The notes beneath the pieces are model-generated. The model was given only the letters and a program-made list of their open reading frames with translations. It did no database searches and had not been told where the DNA came from. Positions 24,511 to 36,348 of a DNA stretch of 64,000 bases are shown in pieces. Source of the DNA: Stictocephala bisonia (lineage: Eukaryota > Arthropoda > Insecta > Hemiptera > Membracidae); assembly GCA_035578905.1 (NCBI GenBank), contig JAQJVL010000327.1:505001-569000 (forward strand), read 5' to 3'. The stretch's first letter is position 1. Every line of letters begins with the position of its first letter. The position numbers and the translations under genes are program-made.

Positions 24511-25695
24511 AGGAATTTTATTATTTTGACTTACGTCAAAAACAGTTATGGCTGCATACAACTCACGGGGTTTATAACTCCTATTTGTAATAAAAGCACT
24601 ATTTTTAACGGCTAGAGAACTAAACCCTCTAAAATCTAGTGGATAATTCCGGAATATTCTTGGTGCTCTTAGTGTCTATACATTTTTATTTTAAATTTTC
24701 AATAAATATGAGATATTTAAAGCTAAACTTAGACATAGTGCCAAGTTTATTTTTCAAACAATATAACCTGTTATCAATTCACAATGTTAGTCCTTCCCAA
24801 TGATAAGGTTTAATTCCAAAAGGATTTAAGAAGTGAGTTGGGTGTTTGAGAATACAGGAACATCCTTTACGCCTGATTCAAGTTTGATAACGCTGGGAGG
24901 AATAAGTTGAAAAGAACTTTTGAAAATCCAAAATGCATTCACTGATTCTAAATATTTTAAAAAATTAAAGGATAAAATAGAGTAATAATGTTAATAAAGT
25001 ACCCTTTATGTATTTTTTATAATAATACATAACCAGTTTTGGCTCTTAGTTCATCTTCAGAGTGTACAAATATCTATTTATACATTTAAAGGGTTAACAT
25101 TTATACAGTTTAAATGGTAAAGACCAGTCTGAAGATACTGATTATTAAATAATACTGCCAGAGAAACCTCTCAGAATAGTCTAGCCAATATGCACGGTAC
25201 ACGTAAATATTCTGTATGAATACATTCTTCTATATTTCCCACAGGAGTGACAGTTGACGAGCTGTATGTCATAATAAGCTTTTTTTCTTTGTTTTCTGGC
25301 TCGTGTTTTACATTGTCAATACATATCTCTTTTTACCTACACTTTATGTTAAATGTTTCTTATAAACTTAAAAAAGACTAAGTTATTTAATGGATTATTT
25401 ATTTTTTATATTTATGACAACATACTATAAATTTTTAGACTATAAAAATCTGTTACAAATATCGAATTAATATTTTAAGTTTCAAATACACGTTTTATTT
25501 ATTTGTTAAATACACACTATAGCCATTTTAATTGACACCAAATTTATTTTCATTTAATATGAAACGGTATTTCAAATAAATATTGATAACTTTATGTAAC
25601 TTCAAGTAATAATTTTACCACTAGATTGCTAATTGTATATTTCGTAAAATGCAGGGGAACTAGTTGTACTAAACAATAAAATCTCCAATGAGTAT
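24511..25695. other. AT-rich intergenic DNA upstream of the tRNA
   Basis: No coding or repeat feature was recognised. tRNA promoters are internal, so no upstream element is required here. Confidence 0.5.
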
Positions 25696-25779
25696 GTCAG
25701 GTTGGCCGAGTGGTCTAAGGCGCCAGATTTAAGCTCTGGTTCCCGGTTGGGAGCGTGGGTTCGAACCCCACACCTGACA
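25696..25779 (+). tRNA. tRNA-Leu (anticodon UAA)
   Basis: Complete 84-nt cloverleaf decoding UUA. The acceptor stem GTCAGGT pairs with ACCTGAC, followed by discriminator A. The A box TGGCCGAGTGG and B box GGTTCGAACCC are canonical. The anticodon stem CCAGA/TCTGG encloses the loop TTTAAGC, giving anticodon TAA. The long variable arm (TTCCCGGTTGGGAGC) is typical of type II tRNAs (leucine, serine). The T arm is GTGGG-TTCGAAC-CCCAC. There is no intron and no encoded CCA. All stems pair well, so it is likely functional. Confidence 0.98.
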
Positions 25780-25784
25780 AACCG

Positions 25785-25789
25785 TTTTT
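25785..25789 (+). terminator. RNA polymerase III terminator of tRNA-Leu
   Basis: A TTTTT run lies five bases after the discriminator base, the usual Pol III stop signal. It supports transcription of the tRNA on the plus strand. Confidence 0.85.
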
Positions 25790-26958
25790 GGAAGAAATTG
25801 GTATGCTCACCTTAAAAAAAATATTCATTCATTTACATGTATAAAAATTTACAGTTTCGTTCAAATTAAAACTTTTATAAATACATTTGTCTTATTTCAT
25901 TTCATATAATAAATAAATTAACATTGTAATAAAACATAATTTATGGCCACATATACAGTATTAATAAATAATTATTTTCAAACAAGCTTTCTATCTAAAA
26001 TATTAGTCAGAATATATTTAATATTCGTTTTCATATTTATCTAGATAAAGTATGGACGTAAAATATGTAAACATGTGTAATAAAATTTAAATTACTCCCG
26101 TTACATTTACGTGTATATCTAAACTGTATACAATAAACAGATACTTCGTTGAAATATTATTTATTTATAGTTTAAAAAGTATAAGTTAAAGGAGGTCTTC
26201 CTTCACTAGGCTTGGAAATATAAATTGTTAATCTACTATCAAATTGAAAAAAAATTCTAGGTTTAGCTTTTATAATAAAGAATAACAATTATTTGGTGGT
26301 AAAACAAAAATATTACACCATACTTATATTTCCTACCCAAATTCTATAGCAAAGAAGATTAATGAAATAAACGATATTTAAAAATTTTGACGTCTTTATA
26401 TAATGTAAATTGACAAATAATTATTTTTAGTCATTCCTACTGTTATTAAAACCATAGTTTTTATTTATGTAAAAATGGTAAAACTTTTTATAAATATTGT
26501 ATACTTTATATATGGTAACGTATGTTACTTATACATTTTTTCCGGCATTTATCTGATAAATCTTTCGTCAAGGATACTGATATTCATAATGTTGTCTATA
26601 CTTTCCCTTTTTGCTAGGAAAAACGTACAGAGTTCACAACTTTGTTATTGATTTATTATTTTAAATTAATTTTTTTTAATTTTTCTAAGAATGTTTAAGC
26701 GTATACAGTACTTTTTTAGTTAACATGAAAAGTAAGTACATTTAAGAAATTATCAAAAGATATATTTTACACTAAATTTTAAATTAGCAATGTATTTACT
26801 GTAAAATAATCTGGAAGAAAGTAACTATGTGTCAACGTCTACTAGTAATATGTTGAATAAAGAGCCTAACTACTTACTCTACATATTTTATCAAGATAAA
26901 GAAACTCCATAAGTGATAAATACATTTCATAAAATCCTAACGTACAATCAAATAACAC
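25790..26958. other. AT-rich intergenic DNA, nothing recognised
   Basis: No credible open frame, RNA gene or repeat was identified. Confidence 0.5.
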
Positions 26959-27046
26959 CTAGTTCATCCTAGACTTGTGTACAACACAATTATTTAAGTA
27001 TTCAGAAAAAGTCAACTTAGAATCTATAAGTACACCAAGATCTGGA
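26959..27046 (-). pseudogene. Small reverse-transcriptase relic (thumb-region motif)
   Basis: The minus strand reads DLGVLIDSKLTFSEYLNN and then VVHKSRM before a stop. DLGV-hydrophobic-DSKLTF is a characteristic motif following the catalytic region in jockey/I-type LINE reverse transcriptases. Flanking sequence on both sides is too decayed for me to follow. It is one short motif, so confidence is moderate. Confidence 0.55.
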
Positions 27047-27459
27047 GAGAACGCACTATTTTAAATCAAACGCCTCTAATGAAATTAAAAAGAAGGATGG
27101 ATTTTCAATATGAATGAAAGAAACTGCCACCATTTTGCTGCAAATCATCCGAATACTTGAATGAAGTACAATACCAAATCTCTGTATTTTGTTCAAATGG
27201 TCTCTGTAGAGATTTCATTGGCATATTTTCTCTCAGTCATTTTTAATTTAGTTTGACTTTTCTAGGTTAGTTCTTGAACAACATATTTTTTTCATTGTCT
27301 GTAATTTGTTTAACTCTGATTTCCAATTTGAATTTTGAACAGAATGGAAATCATTGAATATATTGCATAACTCATTGTCAAATCGAATTAGATCAATGTA
27401 ACCACACAATTAACAAGCAGCAGACAATTAGTTACACAACAACACACAACAACAATTAG
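27047..27459. other. AT-rich spacer, possibly decayed LINE
   Basis: It lies upstream, on the minus strand, of the reverse-transcriptase motif. It could be further remnant of that element, but no motif could be confirmed. Confidence 0.4.
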
Positions 27460-27674
27460 TTCCACCGTACTTGTATGGGTGGGCGAGTGGGTTAATTCCA
27501 CCGTACTTGTATGGGTGGGTGGGTGGGTTAGTACCACCGTACGTGTATGGGTGGGTGGGTGGGTTAGTACCACTGTACGTGTATAGGTGGGCGGGTGGGT
27601 TAGTACCACCGTACGTGCATAGGTGGGCGGGTGGGTTAGTACCACCGTACGTGTTTAGGTGGGCGGGTGGGTTA
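27460..27674. repeat. 36-bp G-rich minisatellite, six regular units
   Basis: The unit TTAGTACCACCGTACGTGTA-TRGGTGGGYGGGTGGG is repeated six times with few changes, G-rich on the plus strand. Each unit has four G3 runs with single-base spacers (a few are interrupted). This is the most homogeneous, hence youngest-looking, block of the family. Open frames on both strands result from the period being a multiple of three. Confidence 0.95.
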
Positions 27675-28173
27675 TTTATACGCATTCGTGAAGCCGTATT
27701 TTATAAAAATATGTACGCTAAAAGTGTATTTATGTTCAACGAACTTGTATTTTTTAAATAGTTTAATACAACGTTTACTTCCATGTATATTGTATATATT
27801 GATTAAACAAACACAATGTTTTGCTCAATAAAAGTCAAAGCAGTCTCATTAAGGTACCTTATTACAGTTGGGAAATCGAGGCTATAAACTACAACCAACT
27901 TGTCACCAGCCTTAATTAAGGATACTATATTCCAACCAATGTAGTTATTTATTTTAATAATATAAACGACATTAAGGTTAACGATTGAGCCAGGAACTAT
28001 AAGATCTTGTTCAGTCTTTAGTCTGATACTAGATAATACTACACGTAGTTCCCTACAGTAAAAACGCACATACAATATTTTCCTGGATTAATAGTTATTT
28101 AATAAATTACTTAACGTTTACCTTTATGTAAATAACACAACATTAGAAGCGTGGTCAAAATAAATTAAATGAA
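27675..28173. other. AT-rich spacer with one unassigned open frame
   Basis: A 90-codon minus-strand frame (27803-28075) has a somewhat protein-like composition (GSIVNLNVVYIIKINNY). It matches nothing I recognise and may be chance or a decayed element. Not called as a gene. Confidence 0.4.
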
Positions 28174-28350
28174 TGATTTCATAATAAATATTTATTAAAT
28201 TGACATACACTGAAGTATGCACATTTTATTTGTATGTTTCGTTAATAATTTACGCATAATTTTAACCATTAATGATAATGGTTAAAACATACAAATAAAA
28301 TGTGCATACTTCAGTGTATGTCAATTTAATAAATATTTATTATGAAATCA
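28174..28350. repeat. Perfect inverted repeat, 66-bp arms, 45-nt spacer
   Basis: 28174-28239 is the exact reverse complement of 28285-28350. The spacer (28240-28284) itself contains AACCATTAATGATAATGGTT, a second-order hairpin. A transcript would fold into a long perfect duplex. Perfect arms imply a very recent origin, active gene conversion or an assembly artefact. No transposon end was recognised. Confidence 0.97.
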
Positions 28351-28376
28351 CTGAGCCTCCACACCGGCTCAGTGAA
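28349..28376. repeat. Short GC-rich hairpin, 10-bp stem
   Basis: TCACTGAGCC-tccacacc-GGCTCAGTGA directly overlaps the end of the 66-bp inverted repeat. The stem is perfect with an 8-nt loop. It starts a GC-richer patch (to about 28500) that contrasts with its surroundings. Confidence 0.85.
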
Positions 28377-28954
28377 TAGGGCTTTTCACTGGAGGGGGAA
28401 ATTGACAGGGGAGGGTTCAAAGTCTGTGCCTCTAAACTAAAATCACGTTCGGCACTTCACTCACTTCACATATATTATACACGCAACGCCTTCAGGTTCA
28501 TGTGAACGGGCCTTTGTTATTTTATTTTAAGTAAAGTAAAATAATGTTTTTATGAACTTTAAAACCAGTAGTACGTTTTATATCTAACTTGTACAGAGAC
28601 ATTCGGAATTCCGAAAAAAATGTATTCACTACAAATGAAACCAATTTACTGTTTAAATAACACTGTTTATGCCATTATGAGGAACGTTATAAATGTAAAT
28701 TCACACAGTATACGGGACGCTTAAAGGATAGTTCCTTCGTCAAAGTGCTTATGGAAAACTAGTGTATGAGATCCTCTTCTCTCTTGCTGAACGCATTCTT
28801 GGCCAGTCACAGTTCTGTGTCAAAGGCTGTTACATTGTTATTAATTTGTACAATACAACATTTTAACAATGTTTAGAACATTTTTCACAATCGTCAATTT
28901 AAATCACAAGTAATTCTATAGTGAGTTTAATACTCCATTGTATGTAACATGAAA
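28377..28954. other. GC-richer patch, then AT-rich DNA
   Basis: 28377-28510 (GGAGGGGGAAATTGACAGGG, then GGGTTCAAAGTCTGTGCC) is GC-richer than its surroundings and could be part of a short element, but no family was recognised. The remainder shows weak similarity to the region upstream of family X copy 1. Confidence 0.4.
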
Positions 28955-29213
28955 AAAGTTTGGATCTTCTCGGTCAATTCACTGCCACTACTTCTTTTTG
29001 CGTTACCTCCCTGCCACTTGATACATATTCTATTCTTCTTAAAATAGTTTCCTAATAATTTTTAATAAGTCCACTGGGTTATTCCTTATTCGCTAGGAAT
29101 CCGATATCGATAGCCTTATCACATTTGGTGGTAAGTCAATCATTGGATTTACAAGTTTGTGATCAGCTTTACTAGCGACCTAATCTAACCTGACCTAACC
29201 TAACCGTATTTGT
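28955..29213. repeat. Dispersed repeat family X, copy 2
   Basis: Partner of 18985-19272. It shares CTAGGAATCC-ATATCG-TAGCCTTATC and GTAAGTCAATCATTGGATTTAC, and ends in CTAACCTGACCTAACCTAACCG, a longer CCTAA tract than in copy 1. Confidence 0.7.
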
Positions 29214-31047
29214 GATAGTAAAAAGTTGTGATAGTAAAGAAACGTAAAAGGTCTAAATATTAAAAATATAGCACAAACTTACTCAACATTGCATAGAAGA
29301 ATACATTATTTATTAAGAAGGAACAGAAATGAAACATACGGATCGATATACAATTTAAAATAAATCATATAATATCATTATTTGTATACTAATAAAAAAA
29401 AAGATTAAAAATATAATATACTAATTTAGATATGCCAGTTTTATGTACCCAGGATTATTCCAACTATATTTCTTTGTTGTGTTTATATACTATATATACC
29501 ATGTAAACATACTTAATTGGCAAATAAATGTTTTACATATTTCATTACATATCATAAAATGTTAGCATAAATATACTGCTATACGGTAGCGTCGGTCAGT
29601 ACAGGTGTTACCTTTTTACTTTAAAGTTGATAACATTCACATTGTTGAATGATTGTTACAATAATGTGAAGAGAGAGAACAATGGAACATATGATTGATG
29701 TCTAGCCACAAATCAAGGCACTTTAGTGTGACGTGGTGACGTTTATATAGAGTTACGAGTATAGAGGGATGCTTTGTATAGTTATTGTAAGGGGTGGCTT
29801 AAATAGCAGTCATCAAATTCTCATTACTCCTGGTTCAACACCCTATCAGAATGTTTATTTTAACAGTATTCAAATTTGTTTAGTTTGTTTAGTTTTGTTG
29901 TTTGTTTAGTTTTACATAATCCCTATTGTTGGTTAATTCCTTAAAACCAATAAATTAAAAATAAAACATATCGATGTCAAACAGAACATTGAATGGAATG
30001 TATGATAGTTCATAGTTTGGCTCATATTATTTCCTTATTATATTAATTTTATAAATTTATAAAACCACGTATGTAAGTTAAACGTTATTATATTTTAATT
30101 GCTCGTATATTCTACATTAAAATCAATGTGTTAAAAAATATATTTAGTTTAAGGAGCTTCGAAAAAATAAGTATTTTGTACTTTGTGTAATATCCACCTA
30201 AATTTATTAGAGATACTTAATGTAATTTATGTGGAAACATTGAAGGGGAGTTTCCCTTGAAATGGGGTGTAAATGAGCAGACCCATCTGTGCTGTAAAAC
30301 AAGTACTAAACAGTGTAGGCTTTCAAAAGTGATATTACTTAAGGGAGATAAACTATTGTGTTGGCCAACAGTAATGAGCCAATTGTATCCTACAGTCACA
30401 GTTGGAAACACATCTGCCAACAATCAAGAGTTTTAAGATCATGACAGATGTATTGACGCTTTTTAGTTTCCTCCAAAAGTTAACATGCTAATTTAAAAAC
30501 TATATCATACTTTGGAAATTTAGAGATATTATATTGAAATCTATAATATAATGCTTTTATACGATAGATAAAAATACCAAATTATTCACATAAATAAAAT
30601 TGAAACTTAAAACAATAGAATAATTTAACACAGATGTTTTTGTTATTGGGAAACACCTGCACTGTAAAGATCTACCCCCTTTAAGAAATAGGGATAATTT
30701 GATATGAAAATGATATCAACGAGGATAAAATGTTTTCAGTTAATCCTAAAAAAGTTTGCAAACTTTATCTCAAATGAATCAATAGTGGCAATATTTTCAT
30801 GAGATATGCTTTTTATTCTGCGGTAATTGCATTTTATACTAAAGGAAAAACATTAAATGTTTTTGTGTTTTCAATGATTTTTAACACGTTGTTTTTATTT
30901 AAGTGTTTTTTAACCTGAATACGAAACAGAAATATATTATGGTCTATAATAATTATTTCTCGAGATATGACGGGAAATTAATTATTACTTTCGTGGTGGA
31001 TCTCATTTAGTGGCCTGTACACGATCATTACTAACATTATTGTTGGA
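29214..31047. other. AT-rich intergenic DNA, nothing recognised
   Basis: No RNA gene, repeat or credible coding region was seen. A 68-codon minus-strand frame at 30217-30423 has no support. Confidence 0.5.
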
Positions 31048-31335
31048 TAATAGTCAAGGTTCAGCTGTTGTGTAGAGAAGAGAACTGAATGTAAATATTG
31101 TCAGGTAGCTGAAAATCATACCAATATTATGTGGTTCGGATTCCACGCAAAGCTGTAGGTCCCTTGGTTGGCCAGGATATTGGGCTATTAATAATTAGCT
31201 GTCTCTGAGTAACAGTCAAACTTACTTACTAACAGTGACTACATTCATTCATCTACACTCATCAGACTCGTTCGCCCCTCATATTCGCCCATACCTGGAT
31301 GATCGGCGTCTTATAAATGCATACTGAATAATATA
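31048..31335 (+). mobile_element. SINE-like family S, 5'-truncated copy
   Basis: Begins at GGATAATAGTCAAGGTTCAG. It shares TTGTGTAGAGAAGAGAACTGAATG, TAGCTGAAAATC, TGTGGTTCGGATTCCACG, ATATTGGGCTATTAATAA, CAGTGACTACATTCATTCATC and the tail TTCGCCCATACCTGGATGATCGGCGTCTTAT with the other copies. The 7SL-like head is absent or unrecognisable. Confidence 0.85.
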
Positions 31336-31499
31336 AATAACTGCAATTATTAACTACAAATAACGAATTGGAATATTTCCTCTTCAGAAGGACGGCCAGT
31401 AGACATTCCCTTAAGACAGGAACCCTAATTCAACGCAAGTCCGGTATGTTCGTGGAGGATATATTGATCATTTATTTTATTTAATTTTTACTTATTTAT

Positions 31500-31615
31500 T
31501 CATAAGACGCCGATCGTCAAGATATGGGCGAATATGGATTTTGAATGAGTGTGATGAGTGTAGATGAGCGAATGTAGTCATTGTTATAAACTGAGGCCGA
31601 CTATTCCTTAGAAAG
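31500..31615 (-). mobile_element. SINE-like family S, 3' fragment, inverted
   Basis: The reverse complement of this stretch matches the 3' 115 bp of the copy at 31048-31335, including the GGCGTCTTATGAATAAATAA tail end. The two copies face each other tail to tail, about 165 bp apart, forming an inverted repeat. Confidence 0.85.
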
Positions 31616-33311
31616 TGTCATTACTTAATAGACCAATGACAAATGAACAGCTGGTGATTATCAGCTGATCCTTCATTCTTTCTTTCTTCATCATTCTTAT
31701 TACCTCGTAAAACCACTTATATAGTCCTGCGAAAAAATATATGTTTTATTGAAAAAATAAAGAATAACAAATTAAAATAAAATAAATATTAATTTTTATT
31801 GGGAAAAATGAGTTTTCCGCTAGAAGAAATTGTCTGTCATAATAACCGAACCCAATTTAACCACTTTTAAACAGCAAATTGTAATTTTTTTGTGGTCACT
31901 GGAAACAGCATAGTTATCAAAAGTAATGTAATATACATATTTTACAGTAATAACAGTGCATTTTTTTGGAAAGCAATATCCTATGCTAAGTAAACTCTAA
32001 AAAAACAACTAGGGAATAAGGGTAAGTTTGAGCTACAAAATTATACATATAAATAAATGTTGTAAGAAATCTTAAGTTTTTAATTAAGGTAACTTATTGT
32101 ATAAAATCAATAAATACCAATATCACTTATTCTGTATGTATTTTTCAGTATGACATTTAATTTAAAATTCATGCTTGATAGTTCGATACTGTACGACATA
32201 AAAGTCACCCCCAAGTAAAGTTGCAGGAGGGGAGAGGGGCACATCAAACACAATACCACGACCCTCTATCCCACATTGGGCTTAAACAATTTGATCCCTA
32301 AAAGGGTGAGGCGACTCTTTATTTGTTTCTTTTACGTTATTTATATAACGCAAACATTTACATTAAATGTTATACATTTTTGTCACAATATTATTGCTGT
32401 GCTGGTTCTATGAATATAATAAGTTTATAAATAGCATGAGTATATTGATTGTTGCATTTTAATATCCCTATTTAAGTAGAGGTAAATAGTTAGTGGAGAT
32501 TTCAACAACATTAGTGTAAAGATTCGTGAGCGATTTAATGATATTTTGATTAACTTACTTTGGTAATTATGTACTTTCTAGACGCATCAGAAAATGTGAT
32601 TTCTCGTTGAAAAAATTGTGAAATATGAGTTTATAAATTCTTGATGAGATTGATTTTAGCCGCGGAAAATTCGTTTTTACCGAAAAATCATAACACCTGT
32701 TTTTATGTGATTGTGAAAAAAAACTTTTTAAAAATTAGAAATTTTCAACAATTCCTTTTCATTTTACTTATATTAATTGCTGAAACATAATAAATAATTG
32801 CTTTTTCAATAAAATTAATTTTTCAGCCCGCAAAATACACTTTTTACGTACCTAACCAAACATAAACTATTCTATCCTATCGCTTAAGATACTCAACAAA
32901 ATTCAAAATTTGCAATAAATTCGGGCTTCTGGAATCCGTGACGGCCTTCTGGTTGTCACTGTGGTAGACATACGTGCGAATTTGTGTTTGGTATCCAGCA
33001 ATAGCTCCTATTAACATTGTGCATATCTTGAGAAATATTTGTCGTAAACCAAAATAATCTGAAAATTCACGTTCAGCATAAGAACCTACAACAAAATAAC
33101 ATAATCATGGAAAAATTATGAAAAATAATATATATAAATTGAAAAATAACCATTTTTCCAAAACGATTTTCATTTTCGTTTTTTTCATATAAAACGTCAT
33201 TTCTGCAGAATATAAAGTATATTCTCATAAAATATAGACCTAATTCTATCCACTGATGAAAAATTAAGTTAAAAAATTAAGATTGGTGAGGCGTCTTGAA
33301 AGCGCATAAAT
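31616..33311. other. AT-rich intergenic DNA with one GC-richer patch
   Basis: A GC-richer patch at about 32203-32315 (GTCACCCCCAAGTAAAGTTG, GGAGGGGAGAGGGGC, CCTCTATCCCACATTGGGC) was not assigned to a family. The rest shows nothing recognisable. Confidence 0.45.
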
Positions 33312-33554
33312 ACTCTTACTTTTACAGATAGTTCACTAACAATATCCTTTTAACGATAAGTATCATTTACTGTGTATATTTTATTTTTCATAGATAATAC
33401 ATAAACTAAAACAATAAAATAAAGTAATATACAGTTAATAATTAAAATAAATTAAACGAGTAATTATTATATACATAATCAGTTAAAAACGATCCTAAAA
33501 AATCAAATTTTAATTGAATATCATAACTTCTAGGTCAACTAAACTAATCACTTT

Positions 33555-33910
33555 CAGAACTAATGGTGCAGTCCTTGAATTCTGCTACTAGGAGAAAAAT
33601 ATTTTGGAGCAGGTAATAGGTTCCATTCTTGAACTTCTGAATACCAAAATAGCGTCCCCACAATGGTCCCTATCGGTGCAGACACTGCTATAGCTGTCTG
33701 GGGGTATCTGTGTTGAGCCGTAGGAAGAGGAACTGAGTATCAGACTTGTCAGTTAGCTGAACATCAGACCAATACAAAGTTTTCTTAGTTATTTCTTAGT
33801 TACCAATACAAAATCTCTTAGTTTTCCTGGCTAAACGGCCATTTACTAATGGCTATTTACTGTAATTTCTATTACTTAATTACTAATTAAGCTCAGTTAG
33901 TAACTGGACT
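33555..33910 (+). mobile_element. SINE-like family S, diverged copy with head
   Basis: GGTGCAGTCCTTGAATTCTGCTACTAGGAG, ATATTTTGGAGCAGG and TACCAAAATAGCG align to the 7SL-like head at 22328. CTATCGGTGCAGACACTGCT followed by AGCTGTCTGGGG matches the 3' Alu-like part better than the 22.3-kb copy does. Body fragments (CTGAACATCAGACCAATAC, CCTGGCTAAACGGCC) follow. It is an older member, carried in both copies of the segmental duplication. Confidence 0.7.
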
Positions 33911-34113
33911 CCACATGTCATTTACAAATATACCAAATTCATTTATTCGTTCATTTTTACTTTAAAGTACGCAGAAATGTTGTTTTTGTCTTTGAAAATC
34001 AAAATATTTATTTATAAATCTATGAAGGAATGATGACTTTATATTTTTTTTATTCATATATGTATTATTTATATGTTTAACTATGTTCTATATATAAACA
34101 TGTATGTACCTTT

Positions 34114-34116
<3 letters not shown>

Positions 34117-34164
<48 letters not shown>
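34117..34164. repeat. (AT)n microsatellite
   Basis: About 24 AT dinucleotides. The matching place in copy B (about 38441-38462) has only a few interrupted AT repeats, so the run expanded after the duplication. Confidence 0.97.
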
Positions 34165-34167
<3 letters not shown>

Positions 34168-36184
34168 CAAGTAAATATTTACTAGCTTTTTATAGTTTTA
34201 AGAATCATATTTAGTCAATAAAAATAAAGGCCTAAAAAGTTATACATTAATAAGTGATGTATTTTCATAATCGCCACCTTTTAAGATGTTAACTTCCCCC
34301 TAATATTCAAGGAACGTATGAGTAGAGACGTTGAGCATACATCATACATCCCTCTCTTGACTCAACAGAGTCACTCTGAATGTGTTATGAATGTATAACT
34401 ACCCTCTACTAAGTAAGTTCTTCGGAAGTTAGAAGGGATCAGAGGGGTTGGGGGAGTGAGAATAATAAATTACATTTATGCTTCCACCATCCTGTTGCTT
34501 TGAAAACGACGAGGTATTCTGTTTCTCGTTTTAGAAGGTCTGACAAAGCTTACAACACCGATACGGCAATTGCCTACGTGTAAATTGTACTTGTATTTTA
34601 AACAGTTATGTGAGAATATATAAACCGATACAGTAACTGTCCTTTATTAGTATTATTGAGTTTCGTTTTGCCTTTTGTCTTTATTTAAATAATACCAAAT
34701 AAGGGTTGATTTCAATTAAGACTACACATAATTTAGATAACTTAAAAATGATTTCCTAACACTATTTGGTCAACTTAAAAAAAAAAATAATAAAAATAAT
34801 AATTGACTAACCAACCATACGCTTTTGGTTTGATTTCTACTACGAAAAAACCAAAAATATATCTCATAGATGCATGGTATTTTATTATTATTACTGCAAC
34901 ATTTAAATATTAAGTATTTTAATATTTGTAATTTTTAAAAGATAAAGTGGTTTTAGCTATTTTTTACTATTTATTTTACATGTCATATTAGTATTATTAC
35001 ACTAAATTCTTTATGTCGACATAATATTTTAAAAGTCAAAATCCAAAATAATTAAGATAAAATTAATAATCACGTTTATTAACGTTGTTTAATAGAAGTT
35101 AATGAATAATTAAGCTATAATAACCGTACAATTGAATCGTGATTATTCGTGCATATTTAATAACCTAACCTATATATCGTAAATCAATGCCATTTATACA
35201 CTTAATTGGGAGAATTCCAGTTAACTGTATATGATCCAAAGGCCATATCACCTCCATTTGTTAATTATTAATAAAAGCCAACATAATCAGGTTATTAATA
35301 AAAGAAAATAAATTTTTAAATTGCTTACAATTTGTATTTTTTTAATATTTACATCCATTTTATAGTTTGTATGTATTCTTGCTGCTTATATAACTTTTAA
35401 TATACTCAAGCTACCAATAATTTTTACCAATAGTTTTGCCAGCCCTACGTTTTCGATGCTTTCTAGTTATATATTTATTTTTATAAAATATATTGTCTTT
35501 TATAAAATATGTGTATATAAAACACTTATTATTTTTATTTTTCACGAATGGACTTTAATTACCACTTCAATGCAACCATGCAAGGTGATATATATTGATT
35601 GGTAATAAACTTACAACATTCAAAAGTAATTTGTGAATTCAATATTATTCTAAGATATTTTTCTGGAGTACTTAGTAAAATTGGTATGTTAACATATAAT
35701 TTATTATCTTATAATATTATATATTTAAAAATAGCAACGTCCTTGCTGTATGTGGAAATATTTAATTGCATCATAAATTATCCTATATAAATCTATACAT
35801 TAATGTAAGAAAAATAATTATTAAAACTCATGGCTAATCATACAGTAATTATATCACACTTTTAGCTTTGATATTATTGTTAAACTCATAATGTAACCAA
35901 CGTTGATTTAAACCTTAATTTAAAATTGAAAGTATGAGTAAGCTTGTTTTATTTGGTAGCAAATAATTCATTATTACAACGGTGTTTCCGGTTCTGGTTT
36001 CTGATAAACGACTCACGAACACTGCACCATTAATCTAAGTGATTGAAAATCCAAGTAGGGCGTATCTTGGCTAGACACACTCATGGCTTATTCGAAAAAC
36101 GACACACAAATCACTGCAGTTGACATAAAACAGCCCACCTTTTCTTCTGTCAGATTTTTCTCTCTCTGCTTATTCTATTTTTTC

Positions 36185-36212
36185 CACGTATTACCTTCTA
36201 AGGTAATACGTG
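36185..36212. repeat. Palindrome, 13-bp arms, 2-nt centre
   Basis: CACGTATTACCTT-ct-AAGGTAATACGTG. The copy B equivalent (40479-40506) has one mismatch. No function is apparent. Confidence 0.9.
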
Positions 36213-36348
36213 TTTATTAGTACTTCGTAGGTCACGTTTATTGGTCTGTTTTTTAATCAATTAATAGAATAACAAAATCTTATTTAAACAAAATTTCATT
36301 AAGAACTGGGATTTATCCATTTGAAGTGTAGTAAGGAAAGAAATATAT

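Larger units (their letters stand above)
33312..36348. repeat. Tandem segmental duplication, copy A (~3.0 kb)
   Basis: Collinear with 36660-40642 from ATAGTTCACTAACAATATCC to AACTGGGAT-TATCCATTTG-AG, with scattered substitutions and small indels. It includes a family-S head near its start, an (AT)n run absent from copy B, and a 13-bp-arm palindrome near its end (36185-36212). No gene was recognised inside; a 63-codon frame at 35599-35790 is not preserved in copy B. Confidence 0.95.

Noticed and set aside
27803..28075. 90-codon minus-strand frame
   Set aside because: Somewhat protein-like, but no recognisable family, conserved motif or neighbouring exon.
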